Assembly: GCA_964468645.1 (NCBI GenBank)
Contig: CAYXUU010000027.1
Span: forward strand, 1 to 64,000
Reading direction: 5' to 3'
DNA: 64,000 nucleotides
Source: JAIOZK01 sp964468645
GTDB lineage: Bacteria; Bacteroidota; Bacteroidia; Bacteroidales; JAIOZK01
A program made the position numbers and the translations under genes. Every line of letters starts with the position of its first letter. Positions within the stretch are counted from its first letter, which is position 1. A model generated the notes under the pieces. The model saw nothing but the letters and a program-made list of their open reading frames with translations, was not told the origin of the DNA and did no database searches. Below, piece after piece: positions 25,266-33,947 of the stretch.

Positions 25266-27677
25266 ATGGCACCAAAGGCGATTACAAACAATCTTTCAAA
25301 AGAAGAAATCCTAAATGACTACCGAATTGCATGTGAAAGCAGGCAGGCCAGTTTACTGGGACGTCGTGAGGTTCTTACCGGAAAAGCAAAGTTCGGGATT
25401 TTCGGCGATGGCAAAGAAATACCTCAGCTGGCGATGGCAAAGGTTTTTAAGCAGGGTGACTGGCGATCGGGTTATTATCGTGATCAGACCCTGATGTTTG
25501 CAACCGGAATGATGAAGCTGGAAGAGTTCTTTGCCCAGCTTTATGGCGACACAGACCTTGATTACAATCCACAAACATCCGGAAGATTGATGAATAATCA
25601 TTTTGCAACCCGCACACTTGATGAGCATGGGAACTGGAAAGACCTGACACAGTTAAAGAACTCTTCTGCCGACACCTCCCCTACTGCCAGCCAGATGCCC
25701 AGGCTGCTTGGGCTTGCCCTTGCCTCAAAAATGTACCGCAATAATACCGAATTAAAGAAATCAAAGGATTTTTCTATCAATGGTAATGAGGTAGCCTTTG
25801 GCACCATAGGGGATGCCAGTGCAGCTGAGGGTTCATTCTGGGAAACCATCAATGCCGCAGGGGTTTTGCAGGTTCCCATGGCTGTATCCATATGGGATGA
25901 TGGCTGGGGTATCTCCGTTCCTAATAAATATCAGATCACAAAATCGAACCTGGGAGAAGTACTGAGTGGTTTTGAAAGAAACAGTAACACTGCAGGTTAT
26001 GCTATATTCACAGCAAAAGGCTGGGACTATCCTGCGCTTGTGGAAATGTACCGGAAAGGTATTGATTTGTGCCGCAGGAAACACATTCCTGTTATTTTCC
26101 ATGTTACAGAACTGACACAGCCACAGGGACATTCAACATCGGGTTCACACGAGAGGTATAAAACAAAAGACCAGTTAAACTGGGAAAGTAAGCATGATTG
26201 TATCATAAAAATGCGAAACTGGATTCTGGAGGAGAAGATTGCTGATACGAATGAACTGGACGAGATTGAAGAAAATGCTGCAAAAAGTGCCCGTGGAGCA
26301 AGGAGGAAAGCATGGGATCATTTTTTAACCCCACTGCGTAACAAGCAGGTAGAGTTTCTGAAGATGGTGGATGTAACCACATGCAACTGTGCCAAAACTG
26401 CCAAGATTGAACTTATCAAAAAAGAACTTGAACGCGTTGGCGAACCCGTGCGAAAAGACATTATATCATCAGGCAAGAAGATCCTTCGTCTTATTTGTAA
26501 TCAGTGCAGTAATCCTGAAAACTCCCTGAAGACCAATGTTACAAACTGGCTTAACAAAGCCATGGAGGAAGGCAAAACCTCCTATAACTCTTACCTTTAC
26601 AGCGAATCAGAGTACTCTGCCTTAAAAGTTGTAAATATTCAACCTGTATATGATGAAAATGCAGCAGAGGTTCCGGGCAGGGAGATCCTGAAACAAAATT
26701 TCGATCATATCCTTGCCAGCAAGCCTGAAGTGATGATGTTTGGCGAAGATGTAGGAAAGATAGGCGGCGTAAATCAAACAGCTGAAGGATTGCAGGGGAA
26801 ATACGGTGAATTGCGTGTTTTTGATACCGGCATACGCGAAGCTACAATTATTGGTCAGGGTATTGGGATGGCCATGCGCGGCCTGAGACCAATAGCTGAA
26901 ATACAATACTTCGATTATCTGCTTTATGCGCTTGAAGTCATGAGTGATGACCTGGCAACATTACAATACAGAACCCGAGGAGGACAAAAAGCCCCGCTGA
27001 TAATCAGTACCCGAGGACACAGGCTTGAAGGTATATGGCATGCCGGTTCACCCCTGAGCATGGTTATCAACTCTATAAGGGGTATGTATGTTCTTGTACC
27101 GAGAAACATGACACAGGCCGCCGGATTTTACAATACAATGATGAAATCGGATGAACCAGCACTGATCATCGAACCATTGAACGGCTACAGGTTAAAGGAG
27201 AAACTGCCTTCCAATATCGGTGAATTCAACATGCCCGTCGGTGTCCCGGAAGTATTAAAGGAAGGCAGTGACATCACCGTGGTTACCTATGGCTCCTGTA
27301 TCAGGATTGCTATGGATGCTGTGAACCAGTTACGTGAATTCAGTATCGATGTTGAACTTATTGATGTACAATCACTGCTGCCATTTGATATTAATCACCT
27401 GATTGTAGAATCCCTGAAGAAAACAGGTAAGATCTTATTCTTTGATGAAGATGTGCCGGGAGGCGCCACTTCATATATGCTTCAAAAAGTTATCGAAGAA
27501 CAAAAAGGTTTTTATTACCTTGACTCTGAACCTCGCACACTCACAGCGCAGGCACACAGGGCCGCTTACAGTACTGATGGGGATTATTTCTCTAATCCTA
27601 ATGCCGAAGATGTTTTTGATATGGTGTATAATATCATGCATGAACATAATCCGGAAAAATATCCTAAGATATTTTAG
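25266..27677 (+). CDS. Fused 2-oxoacid dehydrogenase E1 alpha-beta subunit (thiamine diphosphate)
   Basis: 803 residues from ATG 25266. The N-terminal half (about 20-350) is E1 alpha: GDASAAEGSFWE is the diphosphate-binding motif and SGSHERYK the phosphorylation-loop region. A linker with cysteines (TCNCAK, CNQCSN) joins it to E1 beta (about 470-800; MMFGEDVGKIGGV, FDTGIREATIIGQG, DEDVPGGATSYML). It should catalyse oxidative decarboxylation of branched-chain 2-oxoacids or pyruvate and pass the acyl group to E2. Single-chain fusions of this type are common in Bacteroidota. No E2 or E3 gene is adjacent. A TAAATTTG box at 25236-25243 lies 22 bp before the start. Confidence 0.88.
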   Translation: MAPKAITNNLSKEEILNDYRIACESRQASLLGRREVLTGKAKFGIFGDGKEIPQLAMAKVFKQGDWRSGYYRDQTLMFATGMMKLEEFFAQLYGDTDLDYNPQTSGRLMNNHFATRTLDEHGNWKDLTQLKNSSADTSPTASQMPRLLGLALASKMYRNNTELKKSKDFSINGNEVAFGTIGDASAAEGSFWETINAAGVLQVPMAVSIWDDGWGISVPNKYQITKSNLGEVLSGFERNSNTAGYAIFTAKGWDYPALVEMYRKGIDLCRRKHIPVIFHVTELTQPQGHSTSGSHERYKTKDQLNWESKHDCIIKMRNWILEEKIADTNELDEIEENAAKSARGARRKAWDHFLTPLRNKQVEFLKMVDVTTCNCAKTAKIELIKKELERVGEPVRKDIISSGKKILRLICNQCSNPENSLKTNVTNWLNKAMEEGKTSYNSYLYSESEYSALKVVNIQPVYDENAAEVPGREILKQNFDHILASKPEVMMFGEDVGKIGGVNQTAEGLQGKYGELRVFDTGIREATIIGQGIGMAMRGLRPIAEIQYFDYLLYALEVMSDDLATLQYRTRGGQKAPLIISTRGHRLEGIWHAGSPLSMVINSIRGMYVLVPRNMTQAAGFYNTMMKSDEPALIIEPLNGYRLKEKLPSNIGEFNMPVGVPEVLKEGSDITVVTYGSCIRIAMDAVNQLREFSIDVELIDVQSLLPFDINHLIVESLKKTGKILFFDEDVPGGATSYMLQKVIEEQKGFYYLDSEPRTLTAQAHRAAYSTDGDYFSNPNAEDVFDMVYNIMHEHNPEKYPKIF

Positions 27678-27740
27678 CAGTATTGTAAACATTTCCATAT
27701 CTTAGATTTCTCAACCAAATATTCTTTCATCTTAAAGTAT

Positions 27741-28439
27741 ATGAGAATACTATTTTTTCTGGTAAATCTGGTAATTTGTGTGAATGCATACTCACAAGTA
27801 TCTGTTGAAATTAAAACCGGTATCACATTCCCTTTTTTTAAAGATCATATTAATAAAACCGGATACCAGATAGACAATTTAACACCTGGTGTTACAATTC
27901 TTAAAACAGGAATAAAAATTCAGAAACCAGGCAAATTTATTGCGTTTGCTATGGATGCTGAATATACAAGAAAAGGATTTCAGTATCAATCTTCTAAGTT
28001 ACTAACATATAATACGTGGTATAAAAACGACACGAAATATTTCCTTGATTATCTGCTTTTTTCTTTTTATCCGGAGGTTATGTTACTGCGTCCAGATTAC
28101 CTGTATCTCCATTTAGGAATTTGTCTTGGCCCATTAGTTTCTGCTCGAGAAATTGGCACTGTTACTACCACCTGCAATCCACCGACATGTGAAGAGGTTC
28201 TGATCAAAACCAAGCAGGTTGATCATGACATCTTAGATTTAACAAATGGTTTTGAAACAGGAGGTATAATCGGATTTGGTTGTAGAATTCCGATAAGTAA
28301 CAGTATTGATTTGATAATAGAAGGTAACTTTGTATTTGGTTTATCTGAGGTCTTTTATGAAAAGCAAAGATGGGGTTCCCTTAAGAGTTCGAATCATTGT
28401 AACGTTTTATTTGGATGTTCAATTAACTTAACAAAATAA
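27741..28439 (+). CDS. Outer-membrane beta-barrel protein
   Basis: 232 residues. Signal peptide 1-19 (VNLVICVNAYSQ), then alternating amphipathic strands (VSVEIKTGITFPF, FAMDAEYTRKGFQY, IIGFGCRIPISNSIDLIIEG) and a final strand ending in a hydrophobic pattern. It looks like the PorT-like/outer-membrane beta-barrel families of this phylum with about eight strands. Two Cys in TTCNPPTC may form a loop disulphide. It precedes the substrate-binding lipoprotein by 34 bp and is likely co-transcribed. Function is unknown. Confidence 0.65.
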   Translation: MRILFFLVNLVICVNAYSQVSVEIKTGITFPFFKDHINKTGYQIDNLTPGVTILKTGIKIQKPGKFIAFAMDAEYTRKGFQYQSSKLLTYNTWYKNDTKYFLDYLLFSFYPEVMLLRPDYLYLHLGICLGPLVSAREIGTVTTTCNPPTCEEVLIKTKQVDHDILDLTNGFETGGIIGFGCRIPISNSIDLIIEGNFVFGLSEVFYEKQRWGSLKSSNHCNVLFGCSINLTK

Positions 28440-28473
28440 TAATCAGTTACCAACCTAGAGAAAACAAACTATC

Positions 28474-29454
28474 ATGAAAAAAGTATTAATTATAAGTTTC
28501 TCCATGATTCTGACGATGGTATTTATCAATAGCTGTAAAGTGGAATCACACAACAAAAGAGTCCTCCTCATTTACAGCTACCACCCCGACTATTCCTGGG
28601 TTATTGAAGAAACAGATGGAATCAATGAGGTATTGCAGGGTGAGGATCTCGAAATTACCAAGTTTTACATGGATACCAAGCGTAATACGGGCAGGGAATG
28701 GTTTAAAATGATCTCTGACAGCGCATTAAGAGTTATTGACCGCTTCGAGCCTGATATCATTATAGTACTTGATGATAATGCCTGTGAGTTTGTTATGGAG
28801 AATCAGCCTGGAATTAAAGTTCCGGTGGTTTTCTGTGGCATGAATAATGATCCTTCTGATTATGGTTTCCCCACAGTATCCATTACCGGTGTTATTGAAA
28901 GATATCCATTCGATAGTATGGTTGATTTCCTGTTGGAACTGAAACCTGATATTAAAAAGGTAGCCTTTGTATCTGATGACAGCCGCACCTCTCATGGAAT
29001 CGCAGGAAGGATTACGAAATTTAATTTACCTGTAACAGTTCATGAAATTTTCAGCACCAACGATTTCAACAAATGGAAAGAAAAGATCATTGAATTGCAG
29101 GATGAAGTTGATGCCATAGGGATCTTCACTTATCATACCCTGAAAGACAGTATTCATGAAGAAAGCATTCCGCCGGAAGAGGTTTTAAGCTGGATCCTGG
29201 AAAACAGCAATTTACCTGAATTCACAACCTTTGACTTTGCTGTACAGCAGGGAGCCCTTTGCGGCCTCTATATATCAGGATTATACCAGGGTAAATATGC
29301 CGCACAAATCGCTCTTAAAATATTAAAAGGTGGAGCGCCTGATCAAATGGGTATACTTACACCCACAGAAGGCTTCCGCCTGATAAACATCAATCGTGCT
29401 ATCGACCTGGGAATTGAAATACCGGAAGATATCGAATGTGAAATTATTGAATAA
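28474..29454 (+). CDS. ABC transporter substrate-binding-like lipoprotein (ABC_sub_bind family)
   Basis: 326 residues. Lipobox FINSC with Cys21 as the lipid site. The rest is a two-lobed periplasmic binding fold of the ABC_sub_bind type (VLLIYSYHPDYSWV, PDIIIVLDDNACEF, VPVVFCGMNND, GLYISGLYQGKYAAQIALKIL). Members occur both as transporter components and as sensor inputs to kinases. No permease, ATPase or kinase gene is adjacent, so it may act as a free receptor or work with distant genes. Probably an operon with the barrel upstream. Confidence 0.78.
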   Translation: MKKVLIISFSMILTMVFINSCKVESHNKRVLLIYSYHPDYSWVIEETDGINEVLQGEDLEITKFYMDTKRNTGREWFKMISDSALRVIDRFEPDIIIVLDDNACEFVMENQPGIKVPVVFCGMNNDPSDYGFPTVSITGVIERYPFDSMVDFLLELKPDIKKVAFVSDDSRTSHGIAGRITKFNLPVTVHEIFSTNDFNKWKEKIIELQDEVDAIGIFTYHTLKDSIHEESIPPEEVLSWILENSNLPEFTTFDFAVQQGALCGLYISGLYQGKYAAQIALKILKGGAPDQMGILTPTEGFRLININRAIDLGIEIPEDIECEIIE

Positions 29455-29478
29455 TCTGTGTGGGCCTGTGTGCAGGAA

Positions 29479-29532
29479 ATTCGTGCATTCGCGGCGAACA
29501 ATCAATTAATTAACTGCCATGAATGCACGAAT
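29479..29532. repeat. Imperfect hairpin made of a dispersed motif, between convergent genes
   Basis: Left arm ATTCGTGCATTCGCGGC (29479-29495), 20-nt loop, right arm GCCATGAATGCACGAAT (29516-29532); 15 of 17 positions pair. It lies between the 3' ends of the lipoprotein and FKBP genes and may serve as a two-way terminator. Its arm resembles the lone motif at 3589-3605. Confidence 0.65.
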
Positions 29533-29544
29533 ATTAACAGTCAA

Positions 29545-29973
29545 TTAATTTACCTCTACTACTTCAATCTCAAAAATCAGGTTCTTGCCGGCAAGGGGAT
29601 GATTGGCATCGATAACGATGCTGTTGTCTTTTACCTCTTTTACGAAAACTACATTTTCGTGGCCTTCCTGACTTTTCGACATTAATTGCATTCCAACCTT
29701 GGGATCAATATCCTCGGGCAGATGCTTTTTCTCAATTTCATATACCAGTTCTTCGCGCTTAGAACCATAGGCTTCTTCAAAAGGAATTTTAATTTCCTTT
29801 TTATCGCCTTTTTTCATTCCAACAACGCCTTTCTCAAAACCCGGAATCAGTTTCCCCTCTCCTATCGTAAACTCAAGTGGTTCACGGTTTTCAGAGGTAT
29901 CAAAAACCTGTCCGCTTTCCAGTTTCCCGGTATAATGAACTTTTACATTATCATTATTCTTGATCTCTTCCAT
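29545..29973 (-). CDS. FKBP-type peptidyl-prolyl isomerase, SlyD-like
   Basis: 142 residues, no signal peptide. FKBP core with YTGKLESGQVFDTS and GEGKLIPGFEKGVVGM, and an insert-in-flap region (about 70-120) as in SlyD, ending in GKNLIFEIEVVEV. It lacks the His/Cys-rich metal-binding tail of E. coli SlyD. It should isomerise prolyl bonds and act as a cytoplasmic chaperone. It follows the RRM protein by 21 bp and likely shares its long-leader transcript, suggesting stress or cold-linked expression. Confidence 0.88.
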   Translation of the reverse strand: MEEIKNNDNVKVHYTGKLESGQVFDTSENREPLEFTIGEGKLIPGFEKGVVGMKKGDKKEIKIPFEEAYGSKREELVYEIEKKHLPEDIDPKVGMQLMSKSQEGHENVVFVKEVKDNSIVIDANHPLAGKNLIFEIEVVEVN

Positions 29974-29994
29974 TATTTACCCTTCACCCCGGAA

Positions 29995-30246
29995 TTAATC
30001 TCTTCTGGGAGGTCTTGCTTCGTTGACTCTCAGGTTCCTGCCATTAACTTCAGCGCCATCAAGCTCTTCAATAGCAAGTTTTGCCTCATTGTCGTTAGGC
30101 ATTTCAACAAAACCAAAGCCTTTGGCCCTGCCTGTAAATTTGTCTTTAATCAATTTTACTGAAGAAACTTCTCCGTACTCACCGAAAACTTCTTCTAATT
30201 CACTTTCCTGTAAACCGTAGTCCAGGTTACCTACATAAATGTTCAT
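29995..30246 (-). CDS. RRM-type RNA-binding protein
   Basis: 83 residues: a single RNA-recognition motif with RNP2 (NIYVGNL) at the N-terminus and RNP1 (KGFGFVEM) at about 49-56, then a short basic tail (ARPPRRD). Such small RRM proteins in Bacteroidota resemble plant and cyanobacterial cold-induced glycine-rich RNA-binding proteins, here without the Gly-rich tail. The ATG at 30246 is chosen over a TTG 6 bp upstream. A strong promoter 133 bp upstream gives a leader of about 125 nt, typical for post-transcriptionally controlled genes. Confidence 0.92.
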   Translation of the reverse strand: MNIYVGNLDYGLQESELEEVFGEYGEVSSVKLIKDKFTGRAKGFGFVEMPNDNEAKLAIEELDGAEVNGRNLRVNEARPPRRD

Positions 30247-30378
30247 AAACAAAAAACTTAAATAAACAATAAATTAATACATGTGATTTTTAAACGAAAA
30301 GGATGATTGAAGAAACACAGAAGAAAACCAAGAAGGAAAATCCCTGGCTTTTCCAAAAATCAATTTCAAATTGCGGTA

Positions 30379-30409
30379 CAAAGGTAATGTTTAATTATTC
30401 ACATGCAAA
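30379..30409 (-). promoter_or_regulatory. Full-consensus promoter of the RRM-FKBP operon
   Basis: Minus strand: TACCTTTG at 30379-30386 and TTTG at 30406-30409, separated by 19 bp. Both elements match the phylum consensus. It leaves a long untranslated leader before ATG 30246; no other gene lies in this 228-bp gap. Confidence 0.7.
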
Positions 30410-30474
30410 CTATATTAACAAAACCTTAATCATTCTTTAACATTCTTTCAATAAAGGGACTCCAGAATCCGGCA

Positions 30475-31647
30475 TCAATTATAAATATACTGCAGAGCAA
30501 GGATCACTGCATGCATTTGATGCTGGGTAACATCAATCCGGAGTACAGGGCAGTTCTTACAATTCATCACACCACCAATAGCCAGAAGATCATCAGTTTT
30601 ATTCCTGCGTAAAAATGAATTCTCAACTGGGCTTTGTACCTGCCAGCCTGTAAGTTTATAAAGGCCCCTGTCGATCACCCTGCCTATTTTCTTCATGGCT
30701 TTTGTGTTTGATGTTAGTTTAGCAGCCTGCCAGGCCGAGATCATCCCTTCATGTGCATAGGCAGTGTTCTTTCGTCGCCAGAGGGTTTTATGCACATCGA
30801 TCATCCAGTAAGCCAGTTCGATCGTACGTTTAGCATAAACCTTATCCCATCCTGCAGTATAAATCTCCAGGAATGACATGCTTCCCCACTGGTAAAATCC
30901 TTTGGTTACCGGACTATCACGGTTGATCTTTCTTGCATCCGTAACATACCTGTTGTACATATTTTCAGCCGATTCAAGGATAAAAGACATTAGGGTATCA
31001 CCATCAGTATATTTTGCTGCTTTAACCATCGCCAATAAAGATTCACCATCAAAATATTGTGAAGGTTCTCCATAACCCTCACCGGTGCTTCTATAATATG
31101 AACCATAAAAACTGCCATCTTCTTTTCTTAATGACAGCAGGTAATGCATATATTTTTCAAACAGATCCCTATATTCCGGCATTTCCTGTCCTACGTAGGT
31201 CGATCTTAAGAATTCTATATATGCAAGACAGACCAGTGCCATGGTTCCTGTTCTGCCATCATAACCACCGGGATAAACCACATAGAGTTTTGAACTGTCT
31301 TTTTCTTTTGATATGGCTTTAAAGAATTCAAATCCCCTCATTAGTGCTTCATAGGTTTGCATAGAAGGGCTATCCCTGTGTACCAGCGAAAGTCCCCATA
31401 ATGCTCCGGCCTGCCTCACTGGAGAATCACCCTGGTTTAATTCGCCGGTAAGAAAATCATATTCGTAATTAAAATTCCCCTCCGGTTTCTGATTATGAAC
31501 TAAATATTGCTTTCCAAGTTCAAAAGATTCGGTTAATATCTGCCGGTTTAATTTATTATTATAGGGCCTGATTAATAAGAAATAACCCGGGATACCGATA
31601 ATGACAATTGCAATAGCTATATAAGCTTTCTTATTCCTCATAATCAT
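30475..31647 (-). CDS. Membrane-anchored protein with predicted alpha/alpha-toroid domain (paralogue 2)
   Basis: 390 residues from ATG 31647; earlier starts would overlap the gene above. A basic N-terminus and one helix (AYIAIAIVIIGIPGYFLL) anchor it, with the rest extracytoplasmic. The body is helical with repeated motifs such as SPVRQAGALWGLSLV, DGRTGTMALVCLAYIEFL and WQVQSP, a pattern seen in (alpha/alpha)6 barrels of sugar-active enzymes and epimerases. It shares the RQAG-containing motif, the overall length and the C-terminal TQHxMHA-L-YxY ending with the gene upstream. No catalytic assignment is possible. Likely an operon, 7 bp apart. Confidence 0.6.
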   Translation of the reverse strand: MIMRNKKAYIAIAIVIIGIPGYFLLIRPYNNKLNRQILTESFELGKQYLVHNQKPEGNFNYEYDFLTGELNQGDSPVRQAGALWGLSLVHRDSPSMQTYEALMRGFEFFKAISKEKDSSKLYVVYPGGYDGRTGTMALVCLAYIEFLRSTYVGQEMPEYRDLFEKYMHYLLSLRKEDGSFYGSYYRSTGEGYGEPSQYFDGESLLAMVKAAKYTDGDTLMSFILESAENMYNRYVTDARKINRDSPVTKGFYQWGSMSFLEIYTAGWDKVYAKRTIELAYWMIDVHKTLWRRKNTAYAHEGMISAWQAAKLTSNTKAMKKIGRVIDRGLYKLTGWQVQSPVENSFLRRNKTDDLLAIGGVMNCKNCPVLRIDVTQHQMHAVILALQYIYN

Positions 31648-31654
31648 TCGGCTT

Positions 31655-32956
31655 TTAATCAGATAATTCAATCGCGGGCTTTTTGTCATACACATAGCGT
31701 AAACCTTTAACAAGGGCAGAAACAGCGTGCTGCGTGTTATCTATCCTGATCACCGAATCAAACAGGCTACCCCTGAATCCTCCAACGGCCTGTATGGGTA
31801 AGTCAGGATCATTATCGTTATACTGCAAGCTTATTATCCATTTATATGCAATTTTACATCTTCCCTTATAAAACTCAACCAGAGCTTGTTCGCCTAACAT
31901 TTCAGCAACACTGACCGCATCGCCAACTCCTTCAAAAGTAGTTGCAGTAAAAATCCCCGGTAATCCATAGAAACTGCCATATACTTCATGGTTTGGATTC
32001 AGGTTCTGCCATCGCAGGGTGTGATTACACATCCTGAAAACATAATCAGCATACTTCCTGTTGCCGGTAGTTTTAAATAATTCCGAAAAAGCAGAAGCCG
32101 ACCATGTGATCAGTGAACTTGTTTTCCATCGTCCCTCATTTCCATAATACGCCATAGCCCAATCGAGGCTATTCCTATATTTCTCATCACCATAAAGATT
32201 ATACATTAAAGCCAGGGCTAGCATGGCCTCACCCGGATAAATACTGGATTCCCAGCCTGAATTCTTCTCATACTCGTAATCCCCACGATAGACGTAGGTG
32301 CTTTTAAACTGACCGGTCTGATATAACTCCTGCAGGTACAGGATCATTTCAGCAAGTTGTTTCAAAACGGTATCATAACCGCTGTCTGATGTTATCATCC
32401 TGATCTTAAGCATGCAGAGCATTGGTAATGCGATGCCCCCGAGTTTTGCCTTTCCATTAAACAAATAATAGGCCTTATCAGGATCAAGATGTTGCTTATA
32501 ATTATTAAGGTATTTCAGATTTCTGACCGCTGATCCAAGAAATGCGGTATCACCTGTTTGTTCAAAGGCCAATGAAAGGGAATATGCTGTTCCGGCCTGC
32601 CTGAGGAAATTATCATCCCAAGGTTGACTGTATTCATCCCTGACCGGATTGAACCAGTAATTAAACCTACCGCTTTCTTCCTGCATGGATACAATCCATC
32701 TGGCACCATCAATTACCGATTGCTGCATAAGCGCTGATGTAACCGTAGTTGTAATTGTTGTATCGATATCCGGGGTAAACAGCTTATGCCATACCCTTTC
32801 AACTTCAAGCACGATACTCAATCGTTTTACCTCTGAAGGAAGGTTATGCCAGTAGGCAAAGTCCGTATTTTTCTTTACCAGGATATGGTAAGTTAAGGAG
32901 ATTCCGCCCGCGAGGAATAATATAATGATAATTAATATGATCCATTTAGGTTTCAT
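31655..32956 (-). CDS. Membrane-anchored protein with predicted alpha/alpha-toroid domain (paralogue 1)
   Basis: 433 residues. N-terminal anchor helix (WIILIIIILFLAGGISLTYH), then a mainly helical domain with motifs matching its neighbour: DNFLRQAGTAYSLSLAFEQ, LGGIALPMLCMLKI, GSFYGLPGIFTATTFEGVGD, and a C-terminal RIDNTQHAVSALVKGLRYVYD. The repeating inner and outer helix pattern suggests a six-hairpin toroid as in glycoside-processing enzymes. The protein starts 51 bp inside the region before the tandem-repeat gap. Two adjacent diverged copies suggest a gene duplication with related substrates. Confidence 0.6.
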   Translation of the reverse strand: MKPKWIILIIIILFLAGGISLTYHILVKKNTDFAYWHNLPSEVKRLSIVLEVERVWHKLFTPDIDTTITTTVTSALMQQSVIDGARWIVSMQEESGRFNYWFNPVRDEYSQPWDDNFLRQAGTAYSLSLAFEQTGDTAFLGSAVRNLKYLNNYKQHLDPDKAYYLFNGKAKLGGIALPMLCMLKIRMITSDSGYDTVLKQLAEMILYLQELYQTGQFKSTYVYRGDYEYEKNSGWESSIYPGEAMLALALMYNLYGDEKYRNSLDWAMAYYGNEGRWKTSSLITWSASAFSELFKTTGNRKYADYVFRMCNHTLRWQNLNPNHEVYGSFYGLPGIFTATTFEGVGDAVSVAEMLGEQALVEFYKGRCKIAYKWIISLQYNDNDPDLPIQAVGGFRGSLFDSVIRIDNTQHAVSALVKGLRYVYDKKPAIELSD

Positions 32957-33336
32957 GGATTGCTGTTTGGTTAGTGGTCATTAGTCAATAAGTCATTGGT
33001 CATTGGCCATTGGCCATTTGGTTGCTGCAAAAAGGGACGGATTCCGTCCCTACAAAGTCGGGAGGGAAAACGTCCCTGTATCTTTGGGACCTCCTGTTTT
33101 CAAATTTAAATTCCGGCATATTTGGCACAAGGTAAAAGTATTAGTATTCAGACAACAGTCTTTATTTGCTATTAAAAACAGTGGCTAAGATAGTAAGGTT
33201 TTGTAAATTGGTTGTTATATTTGTTGGTTGAGGTTGAGGTTGAGGTTGAGGTTGAGGTTGAGGTTGAGGTTGAGGGCTGAGGGTTGAGCGTTGAAAGGTT
33301 GAAGTGTTTATAGGATGAATTTAATGACCAATAACC
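32957..33336. other. Repeat-rich intergenic region (380 bp)
   Basis: Between divergent genes. It holds a period-7 array (GGTCATT type, 32971-33019), a perfect small hairpin AGGGACGG-ATT-CCGTCCCT (33033-33051) followed by a looser related segment (GGGAGGG...CGTCCCT, about 33060-33078), AT-rich DNA, and the GGTTGA array at 33226-33273. No gene was seen. The 33003-33188 ORF is not supported. Confidence 0.6.
33226..33273 (+). repeat. Eight-unit hexamer array GGTTGA
   Basis: Eight perfect GGTTGA units, then decayed copies to about 33298. It ends 63 bp before the YdeI-like gene. Because the period is a multiple of three, the minus strand reads as a Ser-Thr dipeptide run, which produces a false ORF. 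Confidence 0.88.
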
Positions 33337-33915
33337 ATGATTAAACTTGATGAAACCAGGATTATCTTCGAATCGCGTGAGGAGTGGCGTGCCTGGCTGG
33401 AAGCGAATCATCTGAGAGAGAAAGAGATTCGGGTTGTTTACTTTAAAAAGCATACTGGTAAAGATTCGGTAAGCTATGATGAAGCAGTTGAAGAAGCCCT
33501 GTGTTTTGGCTGGATAGACAGTAAGGTAAACCGCGTTGATGATGAGATGTATATGCAAATCTTCACACCGAGAAAGCCAAAGAGTTTATGGTCAGAGCTG
33601 AATACAAAGCGGGTAGAAAAACTTATTAAGCTCGGGAAAATGAAGCCTGCTGGTATGAAATTAATCAATCTGGCAAAAAAATCTGGTACGTGGCAAAACG
33701 CATACAGCAGCAGTAAGAAAGAAGAGATGCCTGATGATTTTAAAACTGCCCTGAGCAAAAACAAAAAAGCCATGCTGAATTTCACCAATTTCGCGGAAGG
33801 TTATCAGAACAGGTATATTGCCTGGATACAAATGGCCAAACGGCCAGGAACCCGTGAAAAAAGGATCAGGGAAGTGGTTAAATTTGCCTGGGAAAACCGT
33901 AAACCTGGATTTTAG
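33337..33915 (+). CDS. YdeI/OmpD-associated family protein
   Basis: 192 residues, cytoplasmic. The N-terminal part (ESREEWRAWLEANH, EALCFGWIDSKVNRVDDEMY, FTPRKPKSLWS) matches the YdeI/OmpD-associated family, followed by the C-terminal helical region (MPDDFKTALSKNKKAMLNF, then IAWIQMAKRPGTREKRI). The biochemical role is not established; Bacillus members have been linked to resistance and lipid-raft proteins. It precedes the ChbG-like gene by 32 bp, but that gene has its own promoter. Confidence 0.82.
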   Translation: MIKLDETRIIFESREEWRAWLEANHLREKEIRVVYFKKHTGKDSVSYDEAVEEALCFGWIDSKVNRVDDEMYMQIFTPRKPKSLWSELNTKRVEKLIKLGKMKPAGMKLINLAKKSGTWQNAYSSSKKEEMPDDFKTALSKNKKAMLNFTNFAEGYQNRYIAWIQMAKRPGTREKRIREVVKFAWENRKPGF

Positions 33916-33935
33916 CCTTTTATACATACATTATT

Positions 33936-33943
33936 TACTTTTG
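33936..33943 (+). promoter_or_regulatory. -7 box TACTTTTG, apparently leaderless gene
   Basis: TACTTTTG followed by AATT and ATG at 33948. The segment TACTTTTGAATTATGGAAG is identical to the one in front of dnaB (52626-52644). No good -33 was found at 19-23 bp. Confidence 0.5.
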
Positions 33944-33947
33944 AATT

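Noticed and set aside
29686..30162. 158-codon plus-strand ORF
   Set aside because: Antisense shadow of the FKBP and RRM genes, which have clear domains.
33033..33078. Intrinsic terminator at the GGGACGG hairpin
   Set aside because: It lies between the 5' ends of divergent genes and has no T tract; kept only as a small palindrome.
33003..33188. 61-codon ORF in the repeat-rich gap
   Set aside because: Runs over a small hairpin and AT-rich DNA, with no recognisable protein features.
33172..33558. Minus-strand ORF with a Ser-Thr repeat
   Set aside because: Produced by the GGTTGA hexamer array and running antisense over the YdeI-like gene.
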